Shown: one piece after another, positions 1 to 12,555 of the stretch | Numbering within the stretch: position 1 is the stretch's first letter | How the letters are laid out: each line of letters begins with the position of its first letter | Source of the DNA: Liquidambar formosana | Lineage: Eukaryota; Streptophyta; Magnoliopsida; Saxifragales; Altingiaceae | DNA: 64,000 nt | Assembly: GCA_039720395.1 (NCBI GenBank) | Contig: CM077824.1 | Span: 24,133,278-24,197,277 of the forward strand | Reading direction: 5' to 3' | The notes under the pieces: model-generated | Databases searched by the model: none | What the model was told of the DNA's origin: nothing | Seen by the model: only the letters and a program-made list of their open reading frames with translations | Made by a program: the position numbers and the translations under genes

Positions 1-302
1 TCTACCTTTCTCCAATAACAACGTTGTTGTTTAGTTGTAAGAGGAAAGAAGACAGTCCCTTTTTTTTTTTTTTTTTTTTTTGGGGTGGGGGGGGGGGGGG
101 GGGGGGGAAGAGACCCAAGAATCCTGTGTCCCTTTATTATTAAAAAGATTTGATGGATCCATTTATTGCGACTTGATTACGTCATGTTCTTTAGGAAAAA
201 ACAAGCGACTAGAATCCTGTGTCCCTTTATTATCTTAAAACATACAACTGATCTGTTTATTTGGACATGATTTAAGTCTGGAACTCTAATTCCATTGTGC
301 AG

Positions 303-1014
303 GAGGGTACAAGGGTGATAAAGATGGGTATGCAATTCCTGCTGGGACTGATATCTTTCTTTCGGTGAGTAGAATCATTCATTTCCTTTCATCTTAAAAA
401 AATTAATTGATATGATGTATGGATCAGTGAAGAATGTTGTTTTCATGAAACCTTTTTATTGGGGGGTTCATAAGGAAAAATCTGCATAAAGCTCTTTGTG
501 TTACACTTGCTTCTACTCTCTTTCTTGATGAATGTAATTTTCCTTCAAATTCCATGCATTCAGGTGTATAATCTTCATAGGTCACCTTATTTCTGGGATC
601 GTCCCCATGAATTTGAACCGGAGAGATTTTTAAGGCAAAGAAAGAGTGAAGGAATTGAAGGTTGGGCTGGTTTTGATCCATCTCGAAGTCCTGGAGCATT
701 ATACCCAAATGAGGTTATTAGTCACTACTCTTTCCAGTTTTCTCTCATATTTAAATTTTACTAAATGGTTTTCTGGATGCAATTAGCAGATTATATCAGA
801 TTTTGCTTTCTTACCCTTTGGAGGAGGGCCAAGAAAATGTGTTGGAGACCAATTTGCACTTATGGAGTCGACCGTGGCCTTGGCCATGTTGTTACAGAAG
901 TTTGATGTGGAGCTGAAAGGATCTCCAGAATCCGTGGAACTGGTTACAGGGGCAACAATTCACACAAAGAATGGACTTTGGTGCAAATTGAGAAAGAGAT
1001 CTAATGCCCATTAA
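303..1014 (+). CDS. CYP97B: Cytochrome P450 CYP97B-type, C-terminal three exons (partial)
   Basis: Three exons are visible: 303-364, 564-713 and 790-1014, with stop TAA at 1012-1014. Introns 365-563 and 714-789 both have GT-AG ends and keep the frame. The first exon enters in phase 1, so the rest of the gene lies left of the window. The roughly 145 residues include the FEPERF (PERF) motif in exon 2 and the haem-binding loop [10 protein letters not shown] in exon 3, whose Cys ligates the haem iron. The stretch [14 protein letters not shown] followed by [11 protein letters not shown] is typical of CYP97B and differs from CYP97A and CYP97C. CYP97 enzymes are plastid P450s, and CYP97A/C hydroxylate carotenoid rings in xanthophyll synthesis. 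The role of CYP97B is less certain, so carotenoid hydroxylation is inferred from the family. No disabling change is seen in these exons. Confidence 0.93.
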
Positions 1015-2117
1015 AATACTGTCGGCAGAAGATGTTGCATTTGTTTAGAATATTGTATAATGTGTACTGTTCTTTATCCACAAGTTTATGTATCCAAGTG
1101 ATCTTTGCAGGGAAAAAAGCTTCCGATAATATTTGTCGAAATGTAGTCTGCAATCATGAGAGAGAGAGAGAGAGACAGAGAGAGAGAGAGAGTTGGACAA
1201 GTATCAATGGAATGCATGAAACTTGAATGTAATGCTAGTTATTTTCTTGTCCAAAATGACATTGTCTATTCATTTCTCAACTGCTAACCAACTGGTTTGT
1301 TGAGGAGGATGAAATTTATAAATCAGATATGAAGTTGCTTTAAACCATTGCACTTTTGATTGTAGGTTAATTTGAAAAATATCTTGCCCGAGTCCTTGTG
1401 TAGGAAGTTGTCAATAATCATACCAGCTGTGCTGACCTCTCTGGTTTGGGATCATCTTAAGCAGACAAATCCCCCCAGTAAGGCTCAAATAAATTACAAA
1501 TTATTCCAAGGATTTGAGTGTTGATTGCAAGGCAAAAAGGTTTGAGGACTGAAATTCTGATGAAGCTGCAGATAATCAATTCGTCTTACTCAACCGTCAC
1601 AATTGTACTAGGGTTCTATCATATATTAGCTTTCAAAGGTTGTGTTTAATTGAATGAATGGGGGATTTGTTAGGGATGACTATCCAAATGCTAACCAGGC
1701 AGGCATAAGGGTGGGGTCATTGCGTGAGAAGATTGCGAGTAATGGGATGGACCTTATACTTGTCATCGAGTTGAAATGAAATGAAATGAAATTAAACTTG
1801 GCTGGACACTAGTCTAATGGCCTTCCTTTCAATCCAGCTGCATTTCACCGAGTGATTTGTTAATATGTATCATGGAAAAAATTATCATTATGGCACTGCT
1901 AATCGACTTGACTTGGCCAAATCTCTGTCCACTAACCGTGTTTTAGAACAGTGATATGTGGTGTCCAAAGTCATAGGGCCTTGGGGGGCGGGTGGGTGTT
2001 GTAAAGCATTGCGTTCAAAAACCATGAGACTCCTCATAGAAACCACTAGCGATAGCTATTTATATATAAAGCAACAGGTCCTTGAAATTTCCACAGGGGG
2101 AAATGTCACAGGGCTGC

Positions 2118-2157
<40 letters not shown>

Positions 2158-3541
2158 TCTTTCCCTACAAAAGGAAAAACAAATAGAATATGTATAGCGA
2201 TTGACGATGGAAAAAGGGAGGCATGTCCTATATGTGTTGTAAAATGCTCTCGGAGTATCACTTTTGCCGAATATTATTTTTGTTGTATTTAAGTCACGGT
2301 TCTACATATAAAAAGAGTACTTTAAGTAGAGGTTGCATGCTCTTCTCCAAGAAGCAGCGCTAAGCCGCTAACTTCACTTTTAGTGAAAGAGTTTTAGGCT
2401 TGTTTTAATTTCTCTTTGGTCTACCGCGAATTGCCGTATGACAAACGCATGCAAAAGCACTTCAATTTATAAAAAAAGTGCTTATGTGCTAATGCACTGC
2501 ACCGCCAAACCCCCCTCACTATCTTTCCTTAAGTTGGGTTTTAAGGTGAGGACCGAGGAGTCATAAAAGTTGGAATTTGTCAATTGCTTGATGCACAATG
2601 AAGATGCAGACTATGTGGGGGTGTGTGGTGGAATTCTAGTGGATGGGTTCCATGGGTATTTCTTGGTGGAGTTGATGATGTGTCATGTCGGAATCAGTTT
2701 CCTTCTTTCTTCTCCAATTGGATTAGGGGGTTGTTGGAAGGTTTTTCAATGCCCAAGTTAGGAAAGGTCCATAAGTAGAGAAAGAATTAGTGGAGAATGT
2801 TACACACCTTTTTCCCTTAACCGATAGGGATATTTCTTAACATTGAGGTTCTAGGAGATTCCAAGTGGAGGACAGATGTCATCATGCATGAAATTTTAAA
2901 TGCTTGTTCTTTATCCGAAAATTTTTTCCTTATTAGGAGACAGGATTCCACGTGGTGCCCTTTTCAATAGTTGTACATTTTGTAAAAGTAGTGACTTGAG
3001 TAGGTTATGGCATGGTGCCATTGTGCGCACCACATCTTAAATCACAGCGCTTTAAAAATATGTTAACTAATTAATAAGGGTTAGCATAGGAGAGGAGTCG
3101 CTACCCAATTAAAGTTTTAGGAATTAATTGACTCCTGCAAGATCTAACTCATTATAACTTGAGATTCTAACATCGATTCAGAGTTAGGGTATATTGTCGG
3201 AAATGTTTTAGACACCCGAAAAAATCCCCGGTTGGAAATTGGCCCCCATACATATTTATTGGCTATAATTAAATAGATACTCAAATAGATTCAACTCTAA
3301 AACATGCAACAATAATAGCAACACGCAGAATATAGTATGATCAAACTAAACAAATAAATAAATAAAGAAATAATAAGACAAAGAAATAAAGAAACAAATA
3401 AATAAGGGAATAAATAAACAAGGAATAAGCTACTCAGGTAATAATATAAAAAGGAATAAAGAAATAAAGAAACTAAATAAACTTAAAAACTAATAAGAAA
3501 GAAATAATCAAATATGAAAAAGTCTACTGCTAAAAAATAAA
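1015..3541. other. 3' flank of the P450 gene; no further gene
   Basis: The start of this stretch should hold the P450 3' UTR. Two GA microsatellites lie at 1158-1193 and 2120-2158. Around 3060-3260 there is a repeat-like segment (GGAGTCGCTACCCAATT and following) resembling decayed LTR ends of plant gypsy elements, but I cannot delimit it. From about 3340 to 3540 the DNA is an AAATAAA-type A-rich tract. The longest open frames (for example 2570-2761) match nothing I recognise. Confidence 0.5.
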
Positions 3542-3941
3542 TCTATACTATTTATAAAAGTTTATATCTCAAAAAAATTTTTGATTGACTATTACACCCT
3601 TATTTTAAATTTTAAATACTTATTTGCCCTCCATATTTAAACAACTAAGAATGTTTATTTTTCCTTGCAAAAAAGAAGAAAAAAAATAAAGATAAAGAAA
3701 AATAATGATGTCTACTACATGAATTCTACACAACCTCCACTACGATGCATGTCTCCTAACCAATTTCCTATTTCTACCATGAATCCTAATTATGGAAGAA
3801 AGTTTGACTTATTGTGTTGAGCGTCTATCCTAATGACTTAAATATGATAAATATCAACAACATTATATATTATATATGTACATATCTCTCAAAAGGGATT
3901 TATGTTTTCAACAAAAAGTAACAAATAATTAGATTTACATG
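3542..3941 (+). mobile_element. Non-autonomous Helitron, 3'-truncated copy
   Basis: It starts with TCTATACTATTTATAAAAG, a typical plant Helitron 5' end (TC start), preceded by A as expected for insertion between A and T. The body is clearly homologous to 30124-30602, sharing several long blocks such as GAAAGTTTGACTTATTGTGTTGAGC in part. The 3' hairpin and CTAG end are missing because the copy stops at a TA microsatellite. No coding capacity. Confidence 0.7.

Positions 3942-3985
<44 letters not shown>
3942..3985. repeat. (TA)n microsatellite
   Basis: An uninterrupted TA run truncates the Helitron copy on its left. The sequence from 3986 to 4164 is unassigned. Confidence 0.9.
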
Positions 3986-3986
<1 letters not shown>

Positions 3987-4164
3987 AATGTTCCAGTCAG
4001 CTTCAGTTGACTTACCATATATCAGCTTTAGTAAATCTCAGTCGTCCAAGCATTTTATGCTTCATCCAATGGCTGAGCATTAATCTGGCATTTAAACCCA
4101 CTTTTCAACAAATAAACCAGATCCTCTTCATCTTCAAGCCTCCTCTTCATCGTGAAGGCTTCCT

Positions 4165-5122
4165 AATTTTGATTTCAAGTCAATTAATTTCTTTTACCAC
4201 AAATAAATCAGTCTCACAATAAGCATAAAAGCAATTAACAATGGCACAAGAGATTTTTATGTAGACAAGTTTGAATGGGAAAAACCATAGGACCTCGTCC
4301 AGTTGAAGCTAATCCACTATGAAATTAAAGAGTACAATACACACTTACAAACCACACAAGGAACCCATACAGTTGTCTTCACTCCCACGATCACACACGA
4401 TTGATTTCCGTCGTCACGGCTTTGGTCGCAATCAACCTCTTTCACAGCGATGCCTTCAATCACGAACTCATAAGCTCGATCACCGTCACAACAGTCTCAT
4501 AAACACTCAAGGTTGTGAATGGTGTGTAGTTTGATAATCTCTAGAGCATATAAGTGAAAACCTAGGTTAAAGTAGTCTAGAGAGGTTTTAAAAAGATGAA
4601 CAATGAAAACCCTAATAGGGAGAGGCTTGCTTAGCCTCCTCTATTGTAATAGCTTCTATATATAGATACTAAGAAACCCCAAAAGAATAGGAGTCAAAAT
4701 CAGATCAAATAGGAAGGTTTTTATAAGTTGAAAAACTAAGTTTTACAAAGCCCAATCAATCAGGGTTGAGGGCTCGATCAATTGGGGTATGGCAGAGCTG
4801 AACTAGCAAATCTAAAATAGTACCGATCGATCGGCCCTCAACCCTGATCGATCGGGTTGCTTTATTTTGTTTAAGAAACCTTAAAAACCTTTTAAAATTA
4901 TTTTCTAAACATTCTTGAAAACCAAGAGATGTTTAAAAACAATTTTCTACCTAAGGTATAGGGCAATTAAAGTTACTTACCTTTCCTATAAACAAGTGTG
5001 AGTCGCAAGACAATAAGCTTCACTTCAAAACATCTTTTGTAGCTAATCAAGTCTTCAATCAACCCAAGACTCAACCACACTTTGGCACAGAATTTGATAA
5101 CATAAAAAACATGGACTTAACA
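4165..5122 (-). repeat. 3' LTR (in element sense) of the Sirevirus-like element, outer end truncated
   Basis: It aligns with 12629-13517 and ends in the same ...TTAACA (inner TGTTAA on the minus strand). Relative to its partner it carries about 70 extra bases around 4757-4840, with additional GATCGATCGG-type palindromes. Similarity begins at AATTTTGATTTC (4165). The outer part, present in the partner at 12556-12628, is missing. Confidence 0.85.
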
Positions 5123-6946
5123 ATCTCACCCTTTGGCAATTCCGTGACAAAACTAACTTAAATCTTGACATGAGATATAAGACTTATTTCCAAACCATAA
5201 AACTGAACAAGTCCCAAACTCAATTGAGAATTACAACTTGATAAAGAAATATTACATGGAAAGAACCAAAAACAATACTAACTCTTACACTCAACCTATC
5301 AACCTGTGTTTTGTAAACAAGAACAAACAATACCCAAACAGAATATCACAGAAATAGATTAAAAACTCAAAGATATTCTCCCCCAGGCATACAAATTTCT
5401 CCCCTTTTTGTCATGAGTTAACAAAGGAAACCACACATATAAAAGAATGAAACCACATCACTCATACAAGAGGAAAATCAAAGAATAGCAAATATAACCA
5501 TGTGAATTCATTAATCAAGGCTTAAAGACATCATATAAGAGAGATGAAACATTAAAATAACACCAAAAGTCCTAAGCATGACTGCATGTAGCCTAAATGA
5601 GTTAACACACGCCTAACAAGATAAAGAAATCTTGAACTAGGATCCAATTTAAACACCACCATCATAAACATCCTCAACACCAACAGCCTCATATCATATC
5701 ATATCAAGAGTAAAAAAAATATATAGAAAAAGAACATATACTCAAGATGAGGGTATAAGAGATAAACAATACACAATCACTTTCACAATCACTCTTAACT
5801 CCCCCTCAAATAATACACAAAAATAAACAAAACATGTGTACTTAACATGTAATACAATAATATTTTAGAGTGTTCCACAAATATAGAAAAAGAACCAAAA
5901 TTGAGACACCATTCCACAATATAAAAGCATATGAGTCATCAAAGATATAATAGCAAATTATCAATAAAGTCTTTCACACTTATGCGCGATTAGAAAAGTT
6001 ATTCAAGAAAGTTCACATGCTAAGTGTATAATGCACTAACAATGCCAACGGGGATGATTAGCAAAACTACTCATGCTAACCAAAGTTTATCAATTCCAAA
6101 GAAATAAAGAAAAAGAATTCAAACTATGTTAGAATCGAAAAGATTGCTTTTTTAATTGTTTCTTTTTCTTTTTCTGTGAGCTTTGAGAATTGTTTTGTAG
6201 GTATTAAGTTTTCGAATCTTTCCTATATTTTTCATTTTTTTTTAAAAAAACTAGCATTCATTTTTTTTATTTAAGCTCAACATCAATATTTTTTTTTATT
6301 TTTTATTTATCAACATGATGGTTTTCACACTTTCACATAGCTAGCCCTCTCCATGAATTATCTTACGTTAGATTCGAACAACCTAAATGTAGCCCTTTTC
6401 ATGAGACATAGGGATATGCATAACATAGATTATTCAAATTCTAGCATCCCAAGAAATTTTCAGACATAGATTTAACAATTCATAGAATTAGCCTAAAAAC
6501 TCCAAAGTCATAAGTCAGTGGTGTAGTGTAAAGTGTATAGCATGTAAATTTAGAACTACTCCACTAAGTGTACTTAAGAGAGTGAGACTAAATATCAAAT
6601 TTATCAATTTCCACTCAATATGACAATCATGATGAAAATAGTCTCAAAATTTTAGTGCAAATCATATATAATTAAAACACACAGCTAGTCAAGAATAGCA
6701 AAGCACATAAGAAAATCTTTTTGGTTTTTCTGAATTTTTCATTTTTTTTTATACCAATGAAAAAATAAAAACAAATAAACTCCAAAGAAAAACAAAAACA
6801 CACAAAAGCATTAAATCCTAAATACTTCATAACTTTAGGAACAACAAGAATGATATAGAGAAAAGATCAAACCTAGAGCACTATGGATAGTTTAAGGTCT
6901 TTGTGGACCATAGGTAGTTTAATGTCATTTTGGACAAAAAGCCAAC
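5123..6946. other. Noncoding internal region of the Sirevirus-like element
   Basis: AT-rich DNA between the last gag frame and the left LTR, where pol would lie in a complete element. It contains poly-T and poly-A tracts (about 6231-6305, 6735-6755). I see no domain motif in any frame. The purine tract next to the LTR (5124-5134 on the minus strand) is consistent with a PPT. Confidence 0.6.
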
Positions 6947-9900
6947 TCAACTATAACTTCGCATAATGCCTTTATCCTTATCCTTTTGCACAATACTGAC
7001 AAGTGGGGTAAGACATTTAGAATCCTTTTTCTTCATCCATTCTTTTCTAACAATGAATTTCTCTCCAAGAATACTCACAACTTGTATAGAGTCTTTCATT
7101 GGATCATAAGAAGAAATGCCTAATCCTCTATGGGCAACTTGACTTAGATCAGCAACCTTTTGACATAGCTTCTTAAGACAATCACCTATATTGTCCAAAC
7201 TAAGATAGAATTTCTAGAAGCCTTAGAAGAACCATTCCTAAATGAAAATAATTAGGTCGAATGTGACTAACCTTACCACAATGGTGACACACAGGAGGAT
7301 TCCTAGGAGAAGATCTATCCCAAACATAAGAAATATCATATCCATTAGATCTCTTCACTTGCCTATAAAAGTCACTATCTACCCTCCTAGGTGGACTCTT
7401 CCTAGGTAACTCTTGATTCTTCCTAAGGACTGGGCATCTAGTTCTAATATGTCCTTTTAAGCCATAATGGACATAAGTAGGAACTTGCTTTGTGTCACAC
7501 CCCATTTTTGCCACCTTAGCTAGGGTTTGTCATTGCATATGTATTTTTGTTTCCTTTTTGAGTCTAGTCTTTTGCATTGAGTTTCTAGGGTCCTAAGGAT
7601 GATGTGTATGAATTTTGGTTCGATTTGGAGTTGATCTTGAGGGTTAATAAGAACTTTTGTGACTTGAGGGGCATAATCATCTTTTAGGCCACAAACTTTC
7701 CATTTAACCTTGAAATGATCTCCAAGTTGCCAATTGGGGTTCATATGGATGCATTTGAGGTATTTATGGGTTCAATTCGATGAATTGATGGTTCGGGATT
7801 AGAATGGCTCAATAAGGCTCAGGTTGGATAAGAGACCTATTTCGGGTTAGCTTGAATTGGCTCATGATTTTCACTCTATGACTACTCATTTGACCTTGAT
7901 TAGTCTTAATTTCATCCCCAAATGTGTTTAGGGAGGTTGAATTTCGAATTAGAAAGCATTCGGTGCGACCCTATGTGCATACCTAAGCTAAGCGACGGTG
8001 GGGCATAGCGGTTAACCACCTTTGTTGGACCCAACCATGCAGCCATGGCTAGGGTTTCTTGCCCTCAAGTGACTCAAATTACATACCCCTTTGAAACACG
8101 GTCGTTTTGGCTTTCGTTTCATCAAAATCGGAGTTGATTTGGGCCCTGAAACACATTTAGAAGTCGAAAGGGTCAAAATAGGGCATAAGCTGACAGGGCC
8201 TCGGGTGACCACCTAGGCCTGGCCGGCTAGCCACCTGGGCCCAGGCGGCTAGCCGCCCAGCCCCAGATGGTCACCCGAGCCACTTTCTTTTTTTGAGTGT
8301 TGACGCGGCTCCCATCCTATTTCCTCGGATTTGCTCGCCTCCAGCCGCCATTTAACCCTATTTTTAGCCCTATTTGATCTACTTGAGCCCCAAGGGAACC
8401 TCTAAGAGCCCTTGGATCAATACCTAGGGTTTTAATCCCAACCATTGAGGGTTTCCCCTCAAACCCTATAAATATCCCCTTATACTTCAGTAAGAGGGGA
8501 GGCAATTTCTGAAGTGAGAGGCATGTGTGAGACTTGGAGGCTATGATAGCCATCCTTAGGGTAGTTTAACCTAAGTTTTAAGTGAGAGAGGGAGAGATAG
8601 AGCTTGAAGGAGGGCTAGAGTTTGGCTTGAAGGCTTGAAGGAAGGAATTCCCAGCAGTACACAAGAGAAGGAGGACTCTCTACAGCAGCAACCATAAGTA
8701 TACCCTCTCTTCTCCTCTTCTCTCTTTTAAAGTTAGGGTTTTTGCATAGAATAGCATGACTTCATGTCAAAGCTTATGTCTTTATCATGTCTTGTTGCTT
8801 CTATTAGCTAGTATGCATGTTTATGATGATATTTATGGGCTGTTTAGTATGCTAGAATGCTATTCCATGTGATTTACTGCATGTTTGGGACTCTAGGGTT
8901 TCCTTTGTGTTGAAATTGGTTTTCTACATGAAATAACTCTTTTGCATATTAAAGCTTATGTTTTTATCATGTTTTGCTGTTTCTATTAGTTAGTATGCAT
9001 GATTAGGATAATGTTCATGGGCTGTTTAGTATGCTAGAGTGTTATTCCATGTGATTTACTGCATGATTGGGATTCTAGGGTTTCCTTAGTGCTGAAATTG
9101 GTTTTCTGCATGAAATAACTCTTTTGCATATTAAAGCTTATGTTTTTATTGTGTTTTGCTGTTTCTATTAGCTAGTATGCATGTTTAGGATAATGTTCAT
9201 GGGCTGTTTAGTATGTTAGAGTGTTATTTCATGTGATTTCATGCACCATTGTGATTCTAGGGTTTTTATCATCCTTGTGTGGGTTTAGTTACAGATAGCA
9301 CGATAGCTTAGGGATTTTCTCTGTTTTTCTTCATAGTTGCTATATGCGTGTTGCATATTAGATAACTATGGAATTTTTAGCATTCATGTAGTAGATTTCA
9401 GGGCTTTTTATGCATGTCATGGTTCTAGGATTAAATTAGGGTTTGTAATTGTTCCCTGTTTATGTTGTTTGCATATTTAGTGGATGAATATAGACCTTAT
9501 TTCTATTCTGTCCAGATTTGTTTATTGACCTAAATATGATATTTGGAGCATTCATATGGATGATTTTTAGGGTTTTTGCATGTTATTGCATATAGGGTTG
9601 AGTTAGGGTTTATTTTATTTCATGATTCATGTTGTTTACATGACTTATGAAAGATTTTAAGCCTTATTTTCAATTCTGTCCAGATCTGTTATTTGTCCTT
9701 AATATGATGTTATAGCTCATGTTTAAGCATGATAATTGCTTGATTGGAACCTAGCTTGGTTGGTTGGTATTTTTTGGTATGTTTTGCATGCAAATTGCAG
9801 GTGCTTTGACAGGTACAATAGGTGCAACTACCCCACCAATGTGGGGTGGTTATTTTGGCTATTGCAGAATGAAATCTTGCAAATAAGATAATTACCCTAT

Positions 9901-12419
9901 GCAATAGGGTGGTTATTTTGACGGGTTGCTTTCGCTTAAGGTAAGTAGGGTATGAGGGTGCCCCAATTCACCATTCTTTCCTTTCCTTGAAATTTTCCCT
10001 TTCTCCCCTCCTAGGGTTATTTTCTAATAGGGGAACATGGCAATCCCTATAATTTCCTTTCATTAAAAAAATACTTTTTAAATCAAAGTTTCTATCTTTA
10101 TAAAATTCCATATTTACTAAAGATCTTTTGAGAATCATTCATTTTTGGAAACTTACCATATTTCTTATGAAAGGAAACTTAGGGTTTACCATAGGCCTCT
10201 GTTAGGTTATAACCCTATTCCCTTTCGAATTACATGGACTTTGATCTATGTATTTCCATACATGGTACGTAGGCGCTCTTCGTGAGGTTCAAGTCCGCCC
10301 TAGGATACTAAGTATCCTAGGTTTTGTTTCCCCTCTTTCTTTCTTTTTTTTTTTTCTGTTTTTTTCTTTGATTTAATTGCTTATATGGATGAATGAATGG
10401 ATGATATGCATGTTGTCTTGTGATGATAATTGTTAGTTGATGTGTGATTAAGACTTTGATTTAACCCAATTAAATTAAGAGACCGTTTAGGGCGATATGG
10501 GTGCCTATAGGCTTTGCCTAGAACCTTCCCACATCGTAACTTAGCCTCCGCATCCCCAATCTTTGGTTTCCAAGATCTTTTGCCTTACCATTTTTAAACA
10601 TGGAGTCATTCTTTTATTTTCCTAAAACAAAACTGTTTTTTAGGGTTTTCCTTGTTTCCTTTAAAAAATAAGGTGGCGACTCCCTTTTCCTTTTTCAAAC
10701 CTAAGGGTCTTTCATTTAAATCCATTGTGGGCCAGTTTTCCCGGGTCCACACTTTGAAGGCACAATAGGTGGAAGAATAATAGACTAAATAACTTGAAAC
10801 TCTTGAGCCTTGACAAATATGGTTTTAGATGAAGTAGGAGTAACCCTATCACTAATAAAACCTCAACCATGCCTATCATTAGAATTTTGTCCTACACCTA
10901 ACAACTTGTCTAAAGTCTCTTTACCTTTCGACATTTTCTCAAGATCTCCTATCTTAGTCTTAAAGTCTTTCTCAATATTTACTACTTTCAGTTTAAGATT
11001 CTTCCTAACTCAGACAACTCAAACCTTTCTTTTTCAAGTCGAACCACCTCATTAGCAAGAAGTGCTTTCTGAGTGCTCAACTAACTCTCATAACCCTTAG
11101 ATTCAGACAATTCCATCTTTAAAGTCTCTATCTCTTTTTCAAAATTTTTAACCTTAATGTATAGAGATTTATTAGACTTTTTGGTTTTTAGATACTCTTC
11201 AAACAACTTATCATAAGCTAATTGAAGGTTTTTTTTCTTTTTCATCAGATTCAATCATATTTTAGAATTTATCTCATCTTTTTCAAACTTGACTCTTAGA
11301 ATCAGCAACACTAGATGAGATTTTACCATTAACTTGGTGAATAGAATTAAAGGCCATGAAATTGGAGTTATCTTCTTCTCCTTGAGAGGAATTCTCAGAA
11401 TCAGACCTAGTCTCACTATTACTCAAAGTAGCATTATACCTATTTCTATTATTTTGACCACTACTCTGTTTCTTCTTTGTATTAGCACATTCATGAACAA
11501 TATGACCGAAACCATGACATTCATAACATTGAACTTTATTTCTCTCATCATTCTTTTCATTCGGTCTTTCCCCCCTGAGCTCTAGACTGAGATCTAGACT
11601 TATTTCTATTCCTCCTATCCGTGTTAGAACTTAAACCACTACCTTTGCTAAAATTAGATCCATTATTCCTACTCGAGCTAGTACCATTACTATTTCTAAA
11701 ATTGGAAGCACTACCTCTAGGATTTCTAAAAAATTTCTTAAAATTTTTAACAAAGTAAGCAATGTCCTCCTCACAAATATCAGATTCAGAGTTAGTCCCA
11801 GAAGTATGTCTGCTAGACTTCTTATTCACAGCACTCAAGACAATCCCTGTGTTCTTAGGCTCTTCCTTAGGCTTGCAAAACTTCATCTCATAATTTTGAA
11901 TTTCACTAACTAAGTCTTCCTTTTTCATTGTATCAAGATTTCTATTATCTTCAATGGAAGTGATCTTAGGAAGAAACCTAATAGGCAAAGATCTAAGGAT
12001 TTTCCTATTGATTGTAGTATCAGACATAACATCACTTAAGAAAAACCTAAAATTGACAATATCACTCAATCTAGCATTAAACTCATCAAACACTTCATCT
12101 TTTTTCTACAAAGCAGTAGGCCTTTGAATTTTAGTGTTTTTTTCACAGATAAAGTACCTTTATGAGTTTTTTCAAGAATATTCTAGGCATCTTTTGCTAA
12201 CTCACAATGGGCTACCCTTCGAAATTCGTCTCAAGATATTCCACTGAAAATAGTATTGATTCCTTTGGAATTCCATTTAAGATCTTCATAATCTTCTTTT
12301 GTCCATTTATCTTTAGGTTTGTCAAAGGAATGACCTTCCACTTCCACCTTGGGTAGAGTGTATCCATCAATCACAGCATGCCACACTCTCTTATCAATTA
12401 ATTTGAGATAGACTCTCAT
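6947..12419 (-). pseudogene. Broken Gag of the Sirevirus-like copia element
   Basis: Gag remnants run on the minus strand. Segment 12419-12231 begins MRVYLKLIDKRVWHAVIDGY, typical of copia Gag N-termini. Segment 12093-11557 continues the UBN2-like Gag core and an Asn/Ser/Arg-rich stretch. A zinc knuckle of the form CYECHGFGHIVHEC lies at about 11540-11490. A Lys/Glu-rich coiled-coil stretch follows, broken by several stops (about 11240-10900). After the solo LTR, two more knuckle-like segments follow at 7514-7200 (the second CHHCGKVSHIRPNYF, last Cys lost), then a tail at 7198-6947. Gag would form the particle and bind RNA. Stops, frame changes and the 3.26-kb insertion make it non-functional. 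Confidence 0.78.
7493..10751 (+). mobile_element. Solo LTR of a Tat/Ogre-like Ty3/gypsy family (3259 bp)
   Basis: It begins TGTCACACCCCATTTTTGCC, ends GGGTCCACA and is flanked by a perfect 5-bp TSD, CTTTG (7488-7492 and 10752-10756). It matches the 5' LTR at 47994-51108 over its whole length in the same orientation. A TATA box (TATAAATA, 8467-8474) marks the probable LTR promoter. Internally there is a GC-rich palindrome (8201-8279), three tandem units of about 182 bp from about 8769, and small hairpins near 9831-9910. No internal element DNA remains, which indicates LTR-LTR recombination. It lies inside the copia gag, so it arrived later. Confidence 0.92.
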
Positions 12420-12537
12420 GAGAGCTTTCTAGTACCTTCCTTACCATTAAAATATGGTATTGAAGGTTTGATAAGCTCTATACAACCAGAATCGAATGAA
12501 AAGATCAACACTTAGGCTGTTAAACCTTAATAGTGAA

Positions 12538-12555
12538 CCTTAATTTAATACCAAT
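12538..12555 (-). other. Degenerate tRNA-iMet primer-binding site of the Sirevirus-like element
   Basis: On the minus strand the DNA just after the LTR reads ATTGGTATTAAATTAAGG, then GTTCAC. Copia elements usually have TGGTATCAGAGC here. The first seven bases fit and the rest has changed. Confidence 0.6.

Noticed and set aside
82..107. Long G-run after a T-run in the P450 intron (also C-run 30901-30922 and G-run 53896-53921)
   Set aside because: Homopolymers of this kind are probably length-unreliable sequence or assembly spots; no function is inferred.
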